From Anaerolineales bacterium (GTDB lineage Bacteria; Chloroflexota; Anaerolineae; Anaerolineales; E44-bin32): a DNA stretch of 39,659 nt. The stretch is from the NCBI GenBank assembly GCA_004376465.1, contig SOJU01000099.1, positions 1 to 39,659 on the forward strand, in the 5' to 3' direction. The notes beneath the pieces were generated by a model. The model was not told where the DNA came from and did not search any database. It saw only the letters and a list, made by a program, of their open reading frames with translations. Position numbers and translations under genes: made by a program. Shown here piece after piece: positions 38,133 to 39,659 of the stretch; positions within the stretch are counted from its first letter, which is position 1; the number at the start of each line of letters is the position of its first letter.

Positions 38133-39602
38133 ATGTTCTCGAATATTAGATCTTCAATTCACAATAGGAGACACAGCCTCCGAGCCCGATTGGCCTTGGG
38201 AGTCGCTTTTCCTGTTATGATGATGCTCGTCGGCATGTCGGTGATCCACTATTTTAGAGAACTTCGTCTCATCGAAGTGCAGATGAGACAAACGGCAACG
38301 CGGATTGGCGAGGTCACTTTGGGAGGCATCCGTCACATCATGCAGGAGCCGGGCAAAGGCCACCTCAATCAAATTCTCACCGATGTCAGCGAAACAAAAG
38401 ACATCAACCAGATATTGCTGATCGATCTCAGCGGTCGTATAGCTATTGATACCACTGGTTTATCCTTAGGCGAACGCCGAGCAAAGACCGATTCGGGTTG
38501 TATCGAATGCCACAGTGTCCCCGCAAATCTCGCTGCCCGTTCCATCATCCTTGCCTCTCCACCGCAAACACTCCGCATCGCTTCACCTATTTGGAACGAG
38601 CCAGAGTGTCATACTTGCCACGATCCCGCATCCGTGCATCTGGGGGTCTTGCTTCTAGATATGTCCTTGCTGGAAGCCCGGGGAAATATTCAGGATGATC
38701 TAAAAATCGAAATAGCCATCTCTATGTTATTCACTATTCTCGTCACCACGGCAGTTTACCTCCTCGTCGATGTTCTCGTTGTACGCAGGATTACAGGCTT
38801 CAAAGACCCCTTAGAGGCATTCGCAAGCGGTGTGTTCGCTGAACGTTTAATAGTCCCGTCACCTCCAAGGGACGAACTTGATGCACTTGCTGCTTCCGTC
38901 AATCAGATGGCTGTCGAACTTGAGCAGCACCTTGAAGAGCGGGAACAGCAACGGCTACTTCGTTATCACGCCATCGTCGATGAGCGCGAGCGGATTGCGC
39001 GCGAAATTCACGATGGAGTCGCCCAATTGATGGGTTATGTCAACACCAAATCCAGCGCCATTCGCTTATTAATCCAGGACCAAAAACACAGCGAAGCCCT
39101 TGAACAACTGGAACAGCTCGCCCGCTCTTCTCAAGACGCGCTTCAAGAGTTGCGCATCTCCATACTCGGTCTGCGCTTGAGCGATCCCCACGAAGATGGT
39201 TTCTTTAACTCAGTTGAGAGCTTCACGGTTCAATTCAGTGAACTGACGGGGATCAGTGTTGACTTGAGACTTTCTCCCAGCGATCGTTTTCCATCTCTAA
39301 GCCCAGAGATCGAACTTCATATCCTGCGGATAATCCAGGAAGCGCTCATTAACGTCCAGAAGCATGCCCACGCCCAGCAGGCTTGGGTCCATCTCTCCGA
39401 TAACACGCATGTCCTGGAGATTACCATTGGCGATGACGGGCGGGGTTTCGACCTAGAAAATACGTCAAATGACGGCCAGCCTCACTTCGGGCTCGCTATT
39501 ATGCGGGAGCGCGCCGAAGGTATTGGTGCTACATTCTTTCTGGGTACGGAGCCCGGCTCGGGAACTCGCGTGACCGTGCGCCTTCCCCTGGAGGACAGAT
39601 GA
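38133..39602 (+). CDS. Second sensor histidine kinase (HisKA_3) with two CxxCH motifs in sensor domain
   Basis: TM - sensor (GCIECHSVP, ECHTCHDPASVHLG) - TM - HAMP-like - IAREIHDGVAQLMGY H-box - HATPase; parallels 18990..20564. Confidence 0.9.
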   Translation: MFSNIRSSIHNRRHSLRARLALGVAFPVMMMLVGMSVIHYFRELRLIEVQMRQTATRIGEVTLGGIRHIMQEPGKGHLNQILTDVSETKDINQILLIDLSGRIAIDTTGLSLGERRAKTDSGCIECHSVPANLAARSIILASPPQTLRIASPIWNEPECHTCHDPASVHLGVLLLDMSLLEARGNIQDDLKIEIAISMLFTILVTTAVYLLVDVLVVRRITGFKDPLEAFASGVFAERLIVPSPPRDELDALAASVNQMAVELEQHLEEREQQRLLRYHAIVDERERIAREIHDGVAQLMGYVNTKSSAIRLLIQDQKHSEALEQLEQLARSSQDALQELRISILGLRLSDPHEDGFFNSVESFTVQFSELTGISVDLRLSPSDRFPSLSPEIELHILRIIQEALINVQKHAHAQQAWVHLSDNTHVLEITIGDDGRGFDLENTSNDGQPHFGLAIMRERAEGIGATFFLGTEPGSGTRVTVRLPLEDR

Positions 39603-39659
39603 CCATGCGCGTTTTGGTCGCAGATGACCACTCTCTCTTCCGTGACGGTTTAGTCAGCC
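39599..39659 (+). CDS. Response regulator, 3' truncated by window edge
   Basis: MTMRVLVADDHSLFRDGLVS; start overlaps kinase stop. Confidence 0.85.
   Translation, partial: MTMRVLVADDHSLFRDGLVS

Noticed and set aside
1-39659. tRNA, rRNA, CRISPR arrays, transposases or integrases
   Set aside because: None recognised on either strand while reading; repeats seen are explained by protein-domain duplication.

Overview
This ~39.7 kb window reads as a bacterial respiratory gene island. Family content (split ActB1/ActB2 alternative complex III, CXXXY-type CcmE, CruF-like protein) suggests a Chloroflexota-like genome, but that taxonomy is inference. By my count it encodes about 61 c-type heme attachment motifs in 13 ORFs, plus a complete System I cytochrome c maturation operon (ccm genes E,F,H,G,[zinc-ribbon/CcmI-like],[diheme lipoprotein],A,B,C,D, then a CruF-like gene, on the minus strand). 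Left to right: a 5'-truncated Crp/Fnr regulator; a perfect TTGTGA-N6-TCACAA operator-like site; a polytopic His-rich protein loosely resembling heme-copper oxidase/NOR subunit I; an SUMF1-fold lipoprotein; a heme O synthase-like UbiA protein; small membrane proteins; two tandem paralogous octaheme lipoproteins that both carry a CxxCK motif at the second heme site; the ccm operon; a two-component system whose kinase has two CxxCH motifs in its sensor domain; an alternative complex III-like operon (ActA-B1-B2-C-D-E plus a triheme cytochrome); a duplicated tetraheme lipoprotein; a Rieske/cytochrome b operon with a nonaheme cytochrome, a diheme-type cytochrome b fused to a c-domain, a NapC-like nonaheme protein, and a cytochrome b C-terminal half fused to seven cytochrome c sites; and a second heme-sensor kinase with the start of its response regulator. 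Best candidates for undescribed biology: the CxxCK octaheme pair with its HCO-like/CyoE neighbourhood, the expanded Rieske/cytb complex whose subunits share one C-terminal cytochrome module, and the paired heme-sensor kinases. All calls come from reading the sequence; no database search was run.
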